Source: DATKBT01 sp035546295
GTDB lineage: Bacteria > Acidobacteriota > Thermoanaerobaculia > Multivoradales > Multivoraceae
NCBI GenBank assembly: GCA_035546295.1
Contig: DATKBT010000051.1
Location: forward strand, 20,081 to 84,080
Length of the DNA stretch: 64,000 nt
Direction of reading: 5' to 3'
Part shown: piece after piece, positions 1 to 8,598 of the stretch
How the letters are laid out: each line of letters starts with the position of its first letter
How positions within the stretch are numbered: the stretch's first letter is position 1
Made by a program: the position numbers and the translations under genes
Notes under the pieces: model-generated
The model's database searches: none
Seen by the model: only the letters and a program-made list of their open reading frames with translations
Told to the model about the DNA's origin: nothing

Positions 1-1271
1 TCGAAGCCGGCTCGGAAGTCGTCGCCGAGGTCGGCGTTCCAGGCGCTGCAGCTCACCTGGTAGAAGGAGCCGAGGTTGCCGACGATCGGGATGGCGGGGT
101 CCGCGTTGAGCTTCTCGAGGCGAGCGGGGCTGATGCCCGAACCGCAGTCGAGCATGAAGTAGCTGGCGGTCCGGTACCGCCTCGGCCCTCCCTCCTCGTC
201 TCCCCCCTCGGCGCTACGGCGCTCGAGCCGCAGCTTTGCGGCACGGGAGAAGTCGCCCCGAGCGAGCGCGATCAGGTCGGCGGGCCAGCTCGGCATTTCG
301 CGGCGAGAGCTCACCCGTGCGGTGTCGCCGAAGATCATCGCCTGGACCTGGGGGAGGGTGAAGCGGACCTCGGTCTTCTCGCCGGTCTCGGGGTGCTCGA
401 CCTCGACGGAGACCGGCCCCGTGCGCAGCCGGTCGAGCACCGCCTCGAACGATGCCAGCAGGCCGCCTTCGGGGATCTGGCCACGCAGCCGCTCGGACGC
501 TTCGGCGGCGGCCGCCATGCGTCGCAGCGAGGCGAGCACGCCGCTCGGCATGTCATAGGTGTGGTCGGGACCTTCGATCCCCGCGAGCAGCGCTCGAGCG
601 ACGATCTGAGGGTGGTAGCGCATCACGGCCATGCCCCAGTGCGAGCCGAAGCTGCTTCCGGAGAGCGTGATCTGCCGATAGCCCAGGGCGCGCGCCACGT
701 CGTGCACGTCGGCGGCCGCCTCGACCACGGTCAGGCCGCTCACGTCGAGGCCCTTCTCCTCCCAGAACTCGCGGCAGCTCTTGCCGAGCAGGAACGGGAA
801 ACGGGCAGGTTCACAGATCGTGCTCGGCTTGGAGGAGCCGATGCCGCGCTGGCCGACGACGACGACCTCGGAGAAGGCGGTGAGCGGCTGGAGGTTGCTC
901 TCGAAGAAGCCCGGCTCCTCGAGCGCCGGCGCGAGCCCTTCGAAGCCTGGCCCTCCCTGGAGCACGAAGATCGGCGGGGTGCCGTCGGGAACGCCCTCCT
1001 GGGCCGGGAAGCGGTAGAGCTCCACGCTGAGGACGCGGCTCTTTGGATCGGAGCGGTTGATGGGCACGAAGAGGAGGCCGCGCTCGGCTTCGCCGAGCGT
1101 GCCATCCTCGAGCGCGAAGCGCTCGGGATGGAGGAAGAGGGACCGGGCGGCCGGTGGCGGGGCCGCAGGTGGGGGCGGAGCAGCAGCCGCCGCCGCCGGC
1201 GCGAGCGACGAGATCGCGAGCAAGCAGAGCAGCGACGCGGCGAGCAGGTCGGTCTTGCGAGGTGGTGGCAT
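1..1271 (-). CDS. Alpha/beta hydrolase, TAP-like, exported (3' end off the window)
   Basis: The reading frame opens with ATG at 1271 and stays open to the window edge, so the C-terminus is missing (423 codons visible). Residues 1-30 look like a signal peptide with a long Ala run, followed by an Ala/Pro linker. The hydrolase core shows an oxyanion-type segment IFVLQGGPGFEG, the strand-turn GQRGIGSSKPS and a nucleophile elbow GSSFGSHWG near residue 205. This is the pattern of the tripartite tricarboxylate/proline-iminopeptidase-like alpha/beta hydrolases that cleave peptides or esters in the periplasm. The catalytic Asp/His lie beyond the edge or are not recognisable. No good ribosome binding site is seen. 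The substrate cannot be told from sequence. Confidence 0.85.
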   Translation of the reverse strand, partial: MPPPRKTDLLAASLLCLLAISSLAPAAAAAAPPPPAAPPPAARSLFLHPERFALEDGTLGEAERGLLFVPINRSDPKSRVLSVELYRFPAQEGVPDGTPPIFVLQGGPGFEGLAPALEEPGFFESNLQPLTAFSEVVVVGQRGIGSSKPSTICEPARFPFLLGKSCREFWEEKGLDVSGLTVVEAAADVHDVARALGYRQITLSGSSFGSHWGMAVMRYHPQIVARALLAGIEGPDHTYDMPSGVLASLRRMAAAAEASERLRGQIPEGGLLASFEAVLDRLRTGPVSVEVEHPETGEKTEVRFTLPQVQAMIFGDTARVSSRREMPSWPADLIALARGDFSRAAKLRLERRSAEGGDEEGGPRRYRTASYFMLDCGSGISPARLEKLNADPAIPIVGNLGSFYQVSCSAWNADLGDDFRAGF

Positions 1272-1404
1272 CGTCGTGTCTCGTCTTCTACGTGCTCTCG
1301 GTGCTCTGGGCCTGTCGATCTTTCGTTCCCTTCGCGTCTTCGCGCTCCTCGTGGTCGTCGCTCTCGTCGCCTGGGGGTGCGCAGCATTGTGGCAGAGGCG
1401 ACAC

Positions 1405-1454
1405 GGAGAGCCGATGTCTCTCCCGGAGAGCCGATGTCTCTCCCGGAGCCCCGA
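1405..1454. repeat. 20-bp direct tandem repeat, 2.5 copies
   Basis: The unit ggagagccgatgtctctccc occurs exactly at 1405-1424 and 1425-1444, with a partial, altered third copy to about 1454. It lies about 135 bp upstream of the hydrolase start. Function unknown; it could be replication slippage or an operator array. Confidence 0.85.
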
Positions 1455-1657
1455 TCGTCGAGCTGAGCTGGCTGTTCCAGCGCGTGCTTCTGCATGCGTC
1501 TCCGGCGATCCGGAGCGCAAGGGTCGCGCAGCGTCGGCTCCGGCGCTCACGAGGAACCTCCCGGGGGCGATGGCGCTCCTGCCTCGGCACTCTTTTTGCT
1601 TCGTGAGTTTCCGCCAAGCCGATCTGCGCACGCCGGCTCTCGCACCGCGGCGCGCAC

Positions 1658-1726
1658 ATCGACGAGAGATCGACGAGAGATCGACGAGAAGCCGACGAGA
1701 AATGGACGAGAAACGAACGAGAAACA
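1658..1726. repeat. Degenerate 10-11 bp direct repeat (atcgacgagag)
   Basis: Three near-exact units (atcgacgagag) are followed by decayed units (ccgacgagaa, tggacgagaa, cgaacgagaa) with about helical-turn spacing. The tract ends about 55 bp before the YflT-like start codon, so it sits in the promoter/leader region. It is a candidate for bound or bent DNA, but nothing proves a function. Confidence 0.7.
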
Positions 1727-1781
1727 GCAGCAACTGCCCGATTCGCCAGCTCTGAACGCCAGCTCTGAAACGGAGGATGAC

Positions 1782-2270
1782 ATGTCGAAGACGATCACCG
1801 CGCTCTACAACTCCACGGAAGCGGCAGCCGAGGCCGTCGACCGCCTTCTTGCCGAAGGAGTCGGCAAAGACGACATCAGCGTGCTGATGTCGGAGTCGCT
1901 CCACGGCCGCGACATCAAGCTCGAAGAGCACACCAAGGCTCCGGAGGGTGCGACCGCCGGCGCGGTGACGGGCGGAGCGCTGGGCGGCATCGCGGCGGGA
2001 CTGGTCGCGGTCGGCGTGATCGCGGCGCCCGGCATCGGCCTCCTCGCGGCCGGCCCGCTGGTCGCCGTGCTCGCCGGGGCGGGCGCCGGGGGCGCGGCCG
2101 GTGGCCTGACCGGTGCGCTGATCGGGCTCGGCCTCCCCGAGCACGAAGCGAAGACGGTGTCCGAGCGGCTCGACGAGGACCACATCCTGGTCGCCGTGCA
2201 CACCCACGACGACCGTCGCGACCTGGTTCGCGAGCTCCTCAATCAAGAAGGAACGCACGTTCGAGGGTGA
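1782..2270 (+). CDS. YflT/GSP17M-like stress protein with Gly/Ala hydrophobic core
   Basis: 162 residues; ATG at 1782 preceded by GGAGGA. The N-terminus (TITALYNSTEAAAEAVDRL) resembles the general stress protein 17M (YflT) domain, which starts with a beta strand and a helix for spotting cross-membrane or cross-domain contacts. Residues about 60-115 form a long Gly/Ala/Val-rich hydrophobic stretch (GAVTGGALGGIAAGLVAVG and onward) with glycine-zipper character, so it may insert into or associate with a membrane. The C-terminus returns to a small alpha/beta fold (DHILVAVHTHDD). Proteins of this shape are common in desiccation/osmotic stress islands; the exact biochemical role is unknown. The longer in-frame extension upstream is repeat DNA and was not used. 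Confidence 0.75.
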   Translation: MSKTITALYNSTEAAAEAVDRLLAEGVGKDDISVLMSESLHGRDIKLEEHTKAPEGATAGAVTGGALGGIAAGLVAVGVIAAPGIGLLAAGPLVAVLAGAGAGGAAGGLTGALIGLGLPEHEAKTVSERLDEDHILVAVHTHDDRRDLVRELLNQEGTHVRG

Positions 2271-2335
2271 TCTGACGGTAGACGCCGCCGGTGGCGTCCG
2301 CGACCATGCCGTCCGCGACCATGCCCTCCGCGACC

Positions 2336-3421
2336 ATGCACCTCGCCATCCTCTACAACCCGAACGCGGACACCGCAGCCGGCATGGGGGAGCTCGTCCA
2401 GCGGCTGCCGGGCGGCTCTCCCTGCCGTCTATATCCGCTGACCGAGCCCCTTCACCTCGCCGAAGCGGTCGCGCGGGCGCTCGACGAGGGCGTCGATCGT
2501 CTGGTCGTAGCTGGCGGCGACGGGACCGTCAATCAGGTGGTCGCGGCGCTGGCCCCGGACTTCCCAGCGGTGGAGGTCGCCATCCTCCCGCTCGGCACCG
2601 GCAACGACTTCGCGCGGTCGCTGGGCATCGAGAAGGACATCGAGCAGGCGGTCGAGGCGGTGCTCGGAGGCGAGGCGGTGGCGGTCGACGTGGTGCGGAT
2701 GACCACCCCCGAGCGGGAGTCCTGGCTGGTCAACGTCGCCAACGGCGGCTTCGGCGGCCGAGTGGCGAGCGACCTCTCCCACCAGGACAAGGGCCGCTGG
2801 GGCCCTCTCGCCTACTGGATGTCGAGCATCTCGGCGCTGACGAAGGTCGTCACCTACGAGGTGGAGCTGACCGTCGACGGCGAGCGGCACGAGCTGACCG
2901 CGAGTGGCCTGGCGGTCGCCAACGGGAGGTTCGTCGGGGGCGGCTTTCCGGTCGCCCCCACGGCTCGGCTCGACGATGGTCTGATCGACGTGACCGTCGT
3001 CGACGTGCTGCCGACCTTCGACCTGATGGCGGTGGGGGTCGACTTCGCGCTGGGCCGGGACCAGCAGACCGACCGGGTGCACACCTATCGGGGAGGCGAG
3101 ATCCGGATTCACTCGAATCCGAGCCTTCCGTTCAGCGTCGACGGCGAGCCGACGCAGATCTTCGACGCGACCTTCGAAGCCGTCCGAGGCGCGCTCCACG
3201 TCGTGCACGGCCCGAACCCTCCCGCGATCGGCAGTCGCGGGGAGCGGGCGACCGGCTGGCGCTATGACGTCGACTGGCCGTCGGCCGAGGTGGCGTCGGC
3301 CGAAGCCACGTCGGGCGATGTCGTACCCGCCGATGTCGGGCGCGGGACTCCGGAGGGCGAGCCAGCCGCGGAGGCCGAGCTGGAGAGGGCCGCGAGGAAG
3401 GCCGCCGTCCGATCCGAGTAG
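2336..3421 (+). CDS. YegS/DagK-family diacylglycerol/lipid kinase
   Basis: 361 residues from ATG 2336. The catalytic N-domain shows the GGDGTVNQVV nucleotide-binding motif near residue 60 and LGTGNDFARSLGI near residue 85, both diagnostic for DAGK/sphingosine kinase-like enzymes. The C-lobe includes NVANGGFGGRVASD and SVDGEP. The enzyme should phosphorylate a diacylglycerol-like lipid at the cytoplasmic face of the membrane. The start is ambiguous: a 15-bp unit (gcgaccatgccctcc) is repeated so that GTG 2291, ATG 2306, ATG 2321 and ATG 2336 are all in frame. I chose 2336 because homologues begin with MHLAILYNP-like sequence. The last 50 residues are an Ala/Glu/Asp-rich tail outside the domain. 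Confidence 0.88.
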   Translation: MHLAILYNPNADTAAGMGELVQRLPGGSPCRLYPLTEPLHLAEAVARALDEGVDRLVVAGGDGTVNQVVAALAPDFPAVEVAILPLGTGNDFARSLGIEKDIEQAVEAVLGGEAVAVDVVRMTTPERESWLVNVANGGFGGRVASDLSHQDKGRWGPLAYWMSSISALTKVVTYEVELTVDGERHELTASGLAVANGRFVGGGFPVAPTARLDDGLIDVTVVDVLPTFDLMAVGVDFALGRDQQTDRVHTYRGGEIRIHSNPSLPFSVDGEPTQIFDATFEAVRGALHVVHGPNPPAIGSRGERATGWRYDVDWPSAEVASAEATSGDVVPADVGRGTPEGEPAAEAELERAARKAAVRSE

Positions 3422-3434
3422 CGCCCTCCGAGGA

Positions 3435-3455
3435 GCGGGAATCCCACGTTCCCGC
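3435..3455. terminator. Hairpin between convergent genes
   Basis: Inverted repeat GCGGGAA (3435-3441) / TTCCCGC (3449-3455) with a 7-nt loop lies directly behind the lipid kinase stop codon. No U-tract follows. It is a plausible bidirectional terminator. Confidence 0.5.
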
Positions 3456-3503
3456 CTCCCTTCGCGGACGCGCTCGACGTTTCGACGCTCCGGGCCTCGA
3501 CGC

Positions 3504-3794
3504 TCAGCGCTTCGACCAGGCCACCGCGACGGCTCCGATGCCGAGCAGCAGGAGCGTCGAGGCCCTCGGATGCAACATCGCCTGCGTGTAGAGGCTCGAT
3601 TCGGCGACGTGGTGCGGGTAGATCCCGCGCTCTTCGCCGTCGTCGACCGGCTGGTAGAGGTTGCGCCGTCGAGCGAACGACGTGCCGGAGCTGTCGAGCG
3701 AGCGTTCGCCTTTCGTTCGGTCGCGCGGGTCGTCGGCGACCGCGTCTGCAGCTCCTCGACTCGTTGTGCTCGCCGTCGGCGGTGCGCGCCGCAT
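3504..3794 (-). CDS. Small hypothetical protein with C-terminal membrane segment
   Basis: 96 residues if ATG 3794 is the start. The C-terminal half reads as real protein (RRRNLYQPVDDGEERG, then a Ser/His segment, then one hydrophobic helix TLLLLGIGAVAVAWSKR). The NLYxPV plus terminal transmembrane helix layout is reminiscent of the tail of some membrane-anchored short-chain dehydrogenases, which often neighbour SRPBCC and zinc alcohol dehydrogenase genes as here. It may therefore be a remnant of such a gene or a small membrane protein in its own right. The N-terminal 40 residues are low-complexity and may not be translated. Codon-position GC does not settle the matter by eye. Confidence 0.35.
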   Translation of the reverse strand: MRRAPPTASTTSRGAADAVADDPRDRTKGERSLDSSGTSFARRRNLYQPVDDGEERGIYPHHVAESSLYTQAMLHPRASTLLLLGIGAVAVAWSKR

Positions 3795-4118
3795 CCGTAG
3801 CCCGTACACGTCCGTCCGGAGTTTCTTACCGGCCCGCGGCCGACCGCCGGGAGGCTTTTCGCGCCGCGCGCGAGGATCTCGCCGGCGCTCGAGCGACTCC
3901 CTTTCGCTCGTCCTTTCGCTCGTCCCCAGAGCCAGGCGAAGCGCTCGCGAGGCGGCGACGCGCACCGGCACGGCCTGGCACCCGCCTTGCTCCTCCTTCG
4001 CGGCCACCGAAACCGCGGCGCTCAGCCGAACCGACGCCACGAGCAGCCGCTTCTCGGACGCAGGCGAGCGACGGCACCGGCGACCGGGACGGACACGACA
4101 CACCAAAGGGGGCAGACC
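3795..4118. other. Intergenic region, nothing recognised
   Basis: 324 GC-rich bases upstream of the SRPBCC gene. A purine-rich AAAGGGGG at about 4105-4112 is the likely ribosome binding site of that gene. Open frames here are shadows without protein-like composition. Confidence 0.4.
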
Positions 4119-4841
4119 ATGAGACTCGGATCCTTGAGCGAGCAACAGACCGACCTGATCCTGCGCGCCGGCGCGCTCGCCGGCGCCGCCACCGTGCTCG
4201 GGTTCGCAGCGCGGCGGAGCACCCCCGGCGCCTGGACCGGCGCCGCCGCGGTCGCCTTGCCACTGGCCGCTCGGGGAGTCACCGGTCACTGGCCGCTGGC
4301 CGAGGCCGTCGGCAAGGGCCTGCCGGTCGAGATCGAGTCGCGCGTGACCATCGAGCGTCCGATCGAGGAGGTGTTCGATGCGTGGCGTCGCCTCGAGGAT
4401 CTTCCCGAGAGCTTCCGGCACGTCGAGCGGGTCGAGGAGCTCGGGGACGGCCTGTCGCGTTGGGCTGCAATGACGCCGGCGGGCCGAGTCGAGTGGATCG
4501 CCGAGATCGTCCAGGAGCGGCGTCCGGAGCTGCTGTCGTGGCGATCGCTCACCGACTCGGACGTCCTCCACGAGGGTCGCATCGAGCTCTCCCCCTGGCG
4601 CGGAGGCCGCGGAACGCTGCTCGACGTGCGCATGCGCATCGGGACTGGTCGCGCCGGGAACGGTCTGCGGCGCAGCCGGGCGCGCGCCGTCGTCGCCGCG
4701 CTGCTACGGCCGGCGCTCGCGCGCGAGGTTCACGAGGACGTGCGCCGGTTCAAGAACCGATGCGAGGCGGGAGAGGTGCCCTCCACCGAGGGGCAGCCGA
4801 GCGGCCAGCGTTCCGCCATCGAGCTGGGCAACCCCTTCTGA
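4119..4841 (+). CDS. SRPBCC (cyclase/dehydrase-like) family protein
   Basis: 240 residues; ATG 4119 after AAAGGGGG. The N-terminal 50 residues contain two hydrophobic stretches (LRAGALAGAATVLGF and TGAAAVALPLAARGV) that can span or associate with the membrane. The START-like SRPBCC domain follows at about residues 70-205 (VEIESRVTIERPIEEVFDAW, FRHVERVEELG, WIAEIVQERRPELLSWRS). This is the polyketide cyclase/dehydrase group that binds hydrophobic ligands; no catalytic residues are defined. It lies 49 bp upstream of the zinc alcohol dehydrogenase on the same strand, a frequent pairing in soil bacteria, so the two probably form one transcription unit. Confidence 0.85.
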   Translation: MRLGSLSEQQTDLILRAGALAGAATVLGFAARRSTPGAWTGAAAVALPLAARGVTGHWPLAEAVGKGLPVEIESRVTIERPIEEVFDAWRRLEDLPESFRHVERVEELGDGLSRWAAMTPAGRVEWIAEIVQERRPELLSWRSLTDSDVLHEGRIELSPWRGGRGTLLDVRMRIGTGRAGNGLRRSRARAVVAALLRPALAREVHEDVRRFKNRCEAGEVPSTEGQPSGQRSAIELGNPF

Positions 4842-4890
4842 GAGATCCCCGCCGCCCCAAACCGCCACCGAAGAAAGGAAGAGACGGCAC

Positions 4891-6099
4891 ATGAGAGCCA
4901 TCTGCTGGAACGGCGCCCACCAGATCACCGTGGAGGACGTTCCCGAGCCCGAGCTGATCAACCCCCGCGATGCCATCGTCCGGGTGACGCTCACCGCGAT
5001 CTGCGGGTCCGACCTGCACCTCTACGACGGCCTGATCCCGACGATGAAGCATGGCGACATCCTGGGCCACGAGTTCATGGGCGAGGTCGTGGAGGTCGGC
5101 CGCGGGGTCGACAACCTGAAGGTCGGCGATCGGGTCGTCGTTCCCTTCACCATCGCCTGCGGCCGCTGCTTCTACTGCTCGAAGCAACTGTGGTCGCTGT
5201 GCGACAACTCCAACCCCAACGCCTGGGTCGCCGAGAAGATGTACGGCCACTCCCCGTCCGGGCTGTTCGGCTACTCCCACATGCTCGGCGGTTACGCCGG
5301 CGGCCAGGCCGAGTACGTCCGCGTCCCCTTCGCCGACGTCGGACCGATCGAGGTCCCGGACGATCTCGACGACGAGCAGGTGCTCTTCCTCTCCGACATC
5401 TTCCCGACCGGCTATCAGGCGGCCGAGAACTGCGACATCGAGGAGGGGGACACGGTGGCGGTCTGGGGCTGCGGTCCGGTCGGGCAGTTCGCGATCCAGA
5501 GTGCGCGTCTGCTCGGGGCGGAGCGGGTCATCGCGATCGATCGCATCCCCGAGCGGCTCGAGCTGGCGGCGAGCTGGGGCGACGCCGAGACGATCGACTA
5601 CGAGGAGGCCGACGTGCTCGAGGCGCTGAACGACATGACCGGCGGCCACGGCCCCGACCGCTGCATCGACGCCGTCGGCATGGAGGCGCACGGACACGGG
5701 CCGCTCGCCCTCTACGATCGCGTCAAGCTCAAGGCCAAGCTGCAGACCGACCGGCCGACCGTGTTGCGCGAGGCCATCCAGGCCTGCCGCAAGGGGGGCA
5801 CCGTCTCGATCCCGGGCGTCTACGGCGGGGTGGTGGACAAGCTCAACCTCGGCGCCGCCTTCGGCAAGGGTCTGACGCTGCGCATGGGGCAGACCCACAT
5901 GCACCGCTACCTCCAGCCATTGCTCGACCGCATCCAGAACGGGGACGTCGATCCGTCACGGCTGATCACCCATCGGCTCGCCCTCGACGACGCGCCGGAG
6001 GCGTACCGGACGTTCCGGGACAAGGAAGACGAGTGCATCAAGGTCGTGCTGCGGCCGGACGGCTCAGCGTCCACTGACACGGGGCTGAGCGTCCACTGA
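4891..6099 (+). CDS. Zinc-dependent alcohol dehydrogenase, formaldehyde-dehydrogenase-like
   Basis: 402 residues, ATG 4891 with AGAAAGGAAGAG upstream. Medium-chain dehydrogenase layout: catalytic zinc ligands in TAICGSDLHLY and ILGHEFMGEVVEVG, the four structural-zinc cysteines in CGRCFYCSKQLWSLC, and the Rossmann motif VWGCGPVGQFA followed by VIAIDRIPERL. The long insert GHSPSGLFGYSHMLGGYAGG and the overall length match the glutathione-independent formaldehyde dehydrogenase-like (FDH_like) branch rather than simple ethanol dehydrogenases. Expected reaction: NAD-dependent oxidation of an alcohol or aldehyde adduct in the cytoplasm; the true substrate is unknown. The last codons lie in a short direct repeat (agcgtccactgac at 6067-6079 and 6088-6100), so the final eight residues look like a recent duplication. 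Confidence 0.92.
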   Translation: MRAICWNGAHQITVEDVPEPELINPRDAIVRVTLTAICGSDLHLYDGLIPTMKHGDILGHEFMGEVVEVGRGVDNLKVGDRVVVPFTIACGRCFYCSKQLWSLCDNSNPNAWVAEKMYGHSPSGLFGYSHMLGGYAGGQAEYVRVPFADVGPIEVPDDLDDEQVLFLSDIFPTGYQAAENCDIEEGDTVAVWGCGPVGQFAIQSARLLGAERVIAIDRIPERLELAASWGDAETIDYEEADVLEALNDMTGGHGPDRCIDAVGMEAHGHGPLALYDRVKLKAKLQTDRPTVLREAIQACRKGGTVSIPGVYGGVVDKLNLGAAFGKGLTLRMGQTHMHRYLQPLLDRIQNGDVDPSRLITHRLALDDAPEAYRTFRDKEDECIKVVLRPDGSASTDTGLSVH

Positions 6100-6534
6100 C
6101 GAGCGCAGCCGCAGGTGGCCGTCACCTCGTGGCGGACTCTCGCCCCCGCCGCCGCTCGCCAGTTCCGTCTGCGGCGATCGCTTCCGGATGGGCGGGCGCG
6201 GTCGACCGATTCCGTGGCGGCCGCCGACGACCGGTGCCGTCTGCCTCGTCTGCCGGTAGCGGCCGAGCCCTGCTCGGCCGACGAGCGCTCGGAGACGGTG
6301 GAGTCGGCGCGTCATGGCGGCGTCTCTGCCGGGCTTCCGCTCGACCGGCTGTTCCGCTCGACGGGCCGGCGACCAGAAAGCTGCGATCGGCAGGGGTGAT
6401 CACGGGGGCTGATCAGGAGGGCCGCGACCTCGACCCATGACACGAAGAGGTGACGCGACGACGTCGTGTCAGTCGCTGACGGTGGCGATCAGGCGACGTC
6501 GTGATCCCGCGGGCGGCCGACCGCAGGACGGCCG
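6100..6534. other. Intergenic region between convergent genes
   Basis: 435 bases without a credible gene. An 8-bp inverted repeat TGACACGA (6438-6445) / TCGTGTCA (6474-6481) with a 28-nt spacer lies near the end of the minus-strand Rho-N gene and could aid termination. Nothing else was recognised. Confidence 0.4.
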
Positions 6535-6837
6535 CTACTGGCGCTGGCGGATCGCGCGGATCAGCTCCGACTTGTTCATCGAGCTGCGCCCCGAGATGTC
6601 GAGCTCGCCGGCGCGGTTGCGCAGCTCGTTGACGGAGCGGTCCTCGAGTGAGGTGTTCGGGTTGCCGGTGCCGGAGGAGGTCTTCTGGCTGGTGCGTCCC
6701 TCTTCTTGGCGCTGCTTGTTGACGGTGCGCGCGGCGATCTCCTTGGCGCGCTCGGCGCTCTTGCCGCGGTCCTTGGCGCTCTCCTTGATGTGCTCGTACT
6801 GTCGCTCGTCCTTGTTGCTCCAGGCTTTCTGAGGCAT
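6535..6837 (-). CDS. Small Rho termination factor N-terminal domain (plasmid-stabilisation-like) protein
   Basis: 100 residues; ATG at 6837 with AGGAGGG just upstream on the minus strand fixes the start. The N-terminal half is charged and helical (MPQKAWSNKDERQYEHIK, RGKSAERAKEIAARTVNK), as in the short proteins annotated as plasmid stabilisation protein or DUF7218. The C-terminal 38 residues form a Rho-N/SAP-like helical unit (LEDRSVNELRNRAGELD ending in MNKSELIRAIRQRQ) expected to bind nucleic acid. The function is not established. Such proteins are frequent next to topoisomerase IB, DUF892 and BON genes in stress islands, as here. Confidence 0.8.
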   Translation of the reverse strand: MPQKAWSNKDERQYEHIKESAKDRGKSAERAKEIAARTVNKQRQEEGRTSQKTSSGTGNPNTSLEDRSVNELRNRAGELDISGRSSMNKSELIRAIRQRQ

Positions 6838-7201
6838 CGGAACCCTCCTGTTCTTCTGTCGAACGATGCGACCCCGAGAGGGATCGCTGCGATCTCGGCA
6901 CGGCGGCGTTGCGCGTGCAAGCGCAGCGGGCTCGCAGTGTCTCTGGTCAATGTCGCAAGGCCGATGCCAGGATCGAGCGCGAGGCCAGCTTGGCACGGTC
7001 TTGGCAGTGCCGGTTGCCGATGCAGACCAGGACGCGTGACGATCCGCCGGTGGGGGTGAACGAGCCGCGGCGAATGCCGCGTCGTCGGCTCCGAGTCGGC
7101 CTCCGCGGGTGGCCCGGCCTCCCGTCGGCGGCTCGTGATCCGGCGCTCCCTTCGCGCTGGCGGGGCGGTGAGGATCGCTCCGGTGGAGGCGGTGCTCGCG
7201 G
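6838..7201. other. Divergent intergenic region
   Basis: 364 bases separating the minus-strand Rho-N gene from the plus-strand topoisomerase gene; it must carry both promoters. I could not pick out convincing -35/-10 boxes in this GC-rich stretch. Confidence 0.4.
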
Positions 7202-8251
7202 ATGAGCCCCGCCGAAGACCTGGAGGCGCAGGCGCTGGAGGTCGGCCTGCGCTACGTGACCGACGATCTCCCCGGCATCGGGCGCCTCCGTCGTGGCCGC
7301 GGCTTCTCCTACCGCCTGCCGAGCGGCGAGACGCTGACGGATGGCCGGGTCCGACGGCGGATCGAGTCGCACGCGATCCCTCCCGCGTGGACCGACGTCT
7401 GGATCAGCCCCCTGGCCAGTGGTCATCTCCAGGCGACCGGCCGCGACGACCTCGAGCGCAAGCAGTACCGCTACCACCCGCTCTGGCGCAAGCTGCGCGA
7501 CGACCGGAAGTTCCATCGGATGCGGAGCTTCGGTCAGCGCCTCCCGCATCTGCGCGCGGCGGTCGATCGCGACCTCAGACGGCGGACTCTCACGCGCGAG
7601 CGGGTGGTCGCGGCGGTGGTGCGCCTGCTCGAGACGAGCTGCATCCGCATCGGCAACGAGGAGTACCGCCGCAACCACGGCACCTACGGGCTGACCACCA
7701 TGCGCAAGCGCCACGTCGAGCTCGCCGGTGCGAACTCGATCCGGTTCCAGTTCGTGGGCAAGGGTGGACAGCGGCAGACCGTCCGGGTGGAGGATCCACG
7801 GACGGCGAGGGTGGTGCGGCGCCTCCAGGAGCTTCCGGGTCAAGAGCTCTTCCACTACGAGGGGGAGGAGGGCGAGCTCGAGCGGGTCGACTCGGACGAC
7901 GTCAACGAGTACATCCATCGGCACGCGGGGAGTCGGTACACGGCGAAGGACTTTCGGACCTGGATGGGGACTCTCCAGGCGCTGCTGGCGCTCGCCGAGG
8001 TCGATGTGGGAGAGAGCGCCGGGGAGCGGTCGCGTCTGATCGTCCAGGCCGTCGATCGGGTCGCCGAAAACCTCCGCAACACCCGTGCGGTCTGCCGTGC
8101 CTCCTACATCCACCCCGACCTGCTCGAGCTCTACGAGGAGGGTCTCCTGCTCGACATCGCGGATCTCGCCTCGAGCCAGCCGAGCGCCTGGCTGGACGCG
8201 GAGGAAGTGGCCCTCATGCGCGTGCTGCACCACCTCGACGAGGCGAGCTGA
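7202..8251 (+). CDS. DNA topoisomerase IB
   Basis: 349 residues; ATG 7202 gives a length normal for bacterial/poxvirus-type TopIB. The N-terminal domain reads GRGFSYRLPSGETLTD and IPPAWTDVWISP, typical for the family. Active-site elements are visible: the Arg in IRIGNEEYRRNHGTYGLTT, the Lys of VGKGGQRQ, the HRHAGSRYTAKDFRTW block, and the nucleophilic tyrosine Tyr302 in CRASYIHPDLLELY. The enzyme makes transient 3'-phosphotyrosyl nicks and relaxes supercoils without ATP. It is a single gene with no overlap on either side, within a set of stress-type genes. Confidence 0.95.
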   Translation: MSPAEDLEAQALEVGLRYVTDDLPGIGRLRRGRGFSYRLPSGETLTDGRVRRRIESHAIPPAWTDVWISPLASGHLQATGRDDLERKQYRYHPLWRKLRDDRKFHRMRSFGQRLPHLRAAVDRDLRRRTLTRERVVAAVVRLLETSCIRIGNEEYRRNHGTYGLTTMRKRHVELAGANSIRFQFVGKGGQRQTVRVEDPRTARVVRRLQELPGQELFHYEGEEGELERVDSDDVNEYIHRHAGSRYTAKDFRTWMGTLQALLALAEVDVGESAGERSRLIVQAVDRVAENLRNTRAVCRASYIHPDLLELYEEGLLLDIADLASSQPSAWLDAEEVALMRVLHHLDEAS

Positions 8252-8598
8252 ACCGGTGCCGAGGCGGCGGCTCGTTGCCCGCCGTCCCCTTCCCCTCCCT
8301 GCCACGCCGTCGCGCCGGGCTCGGTGACGGGGGCTCGTGTGTGAACTTTTCCTCTCGGGGCGGGAAGATTGTCCGGCTCGACGCGCACGGCTGCGCCACG
8401 CGATCTTGCGAACCGGCCGGCTCGTCGCGGCGAGACGGGAACTTCGGAGGATCGATCGGCAGGGACAGGGGAGCACGCTGCCGCCGGGTCGAACCGCTCG
8501 AGCCGGCGTTGCCCAAAGGCTTTGGCGGTGCTAACCACTCGCAGCCGCGACCACCGAGGCGCGAGCGGGTCTCGCCGCTGGGCTAGAGCGGGATCGCG
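8252..8598. other. Intergenic region, nothing recognised
   Basis: 347 bases between the topoisomerase and BON genes. No hairpin with a U-tract, RNA gene or protein-like frame was found. Confidence 0.4.

Larger units (their letters stand above)
1272..1781. other. Intergenic region with two short tandem-repeat tracts
   Basis: This is a 510-base spacer between the divergent hydrolase and the YflT-like gene. It holds a 20-bp tandem repeat and a degenerate ACGAGA-rich tract, listed separately. I see no convincing coding frame. A ribosome binding site GGAGGA at about 1772-1777 serves the downstream gene. Confidence 0.5.
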
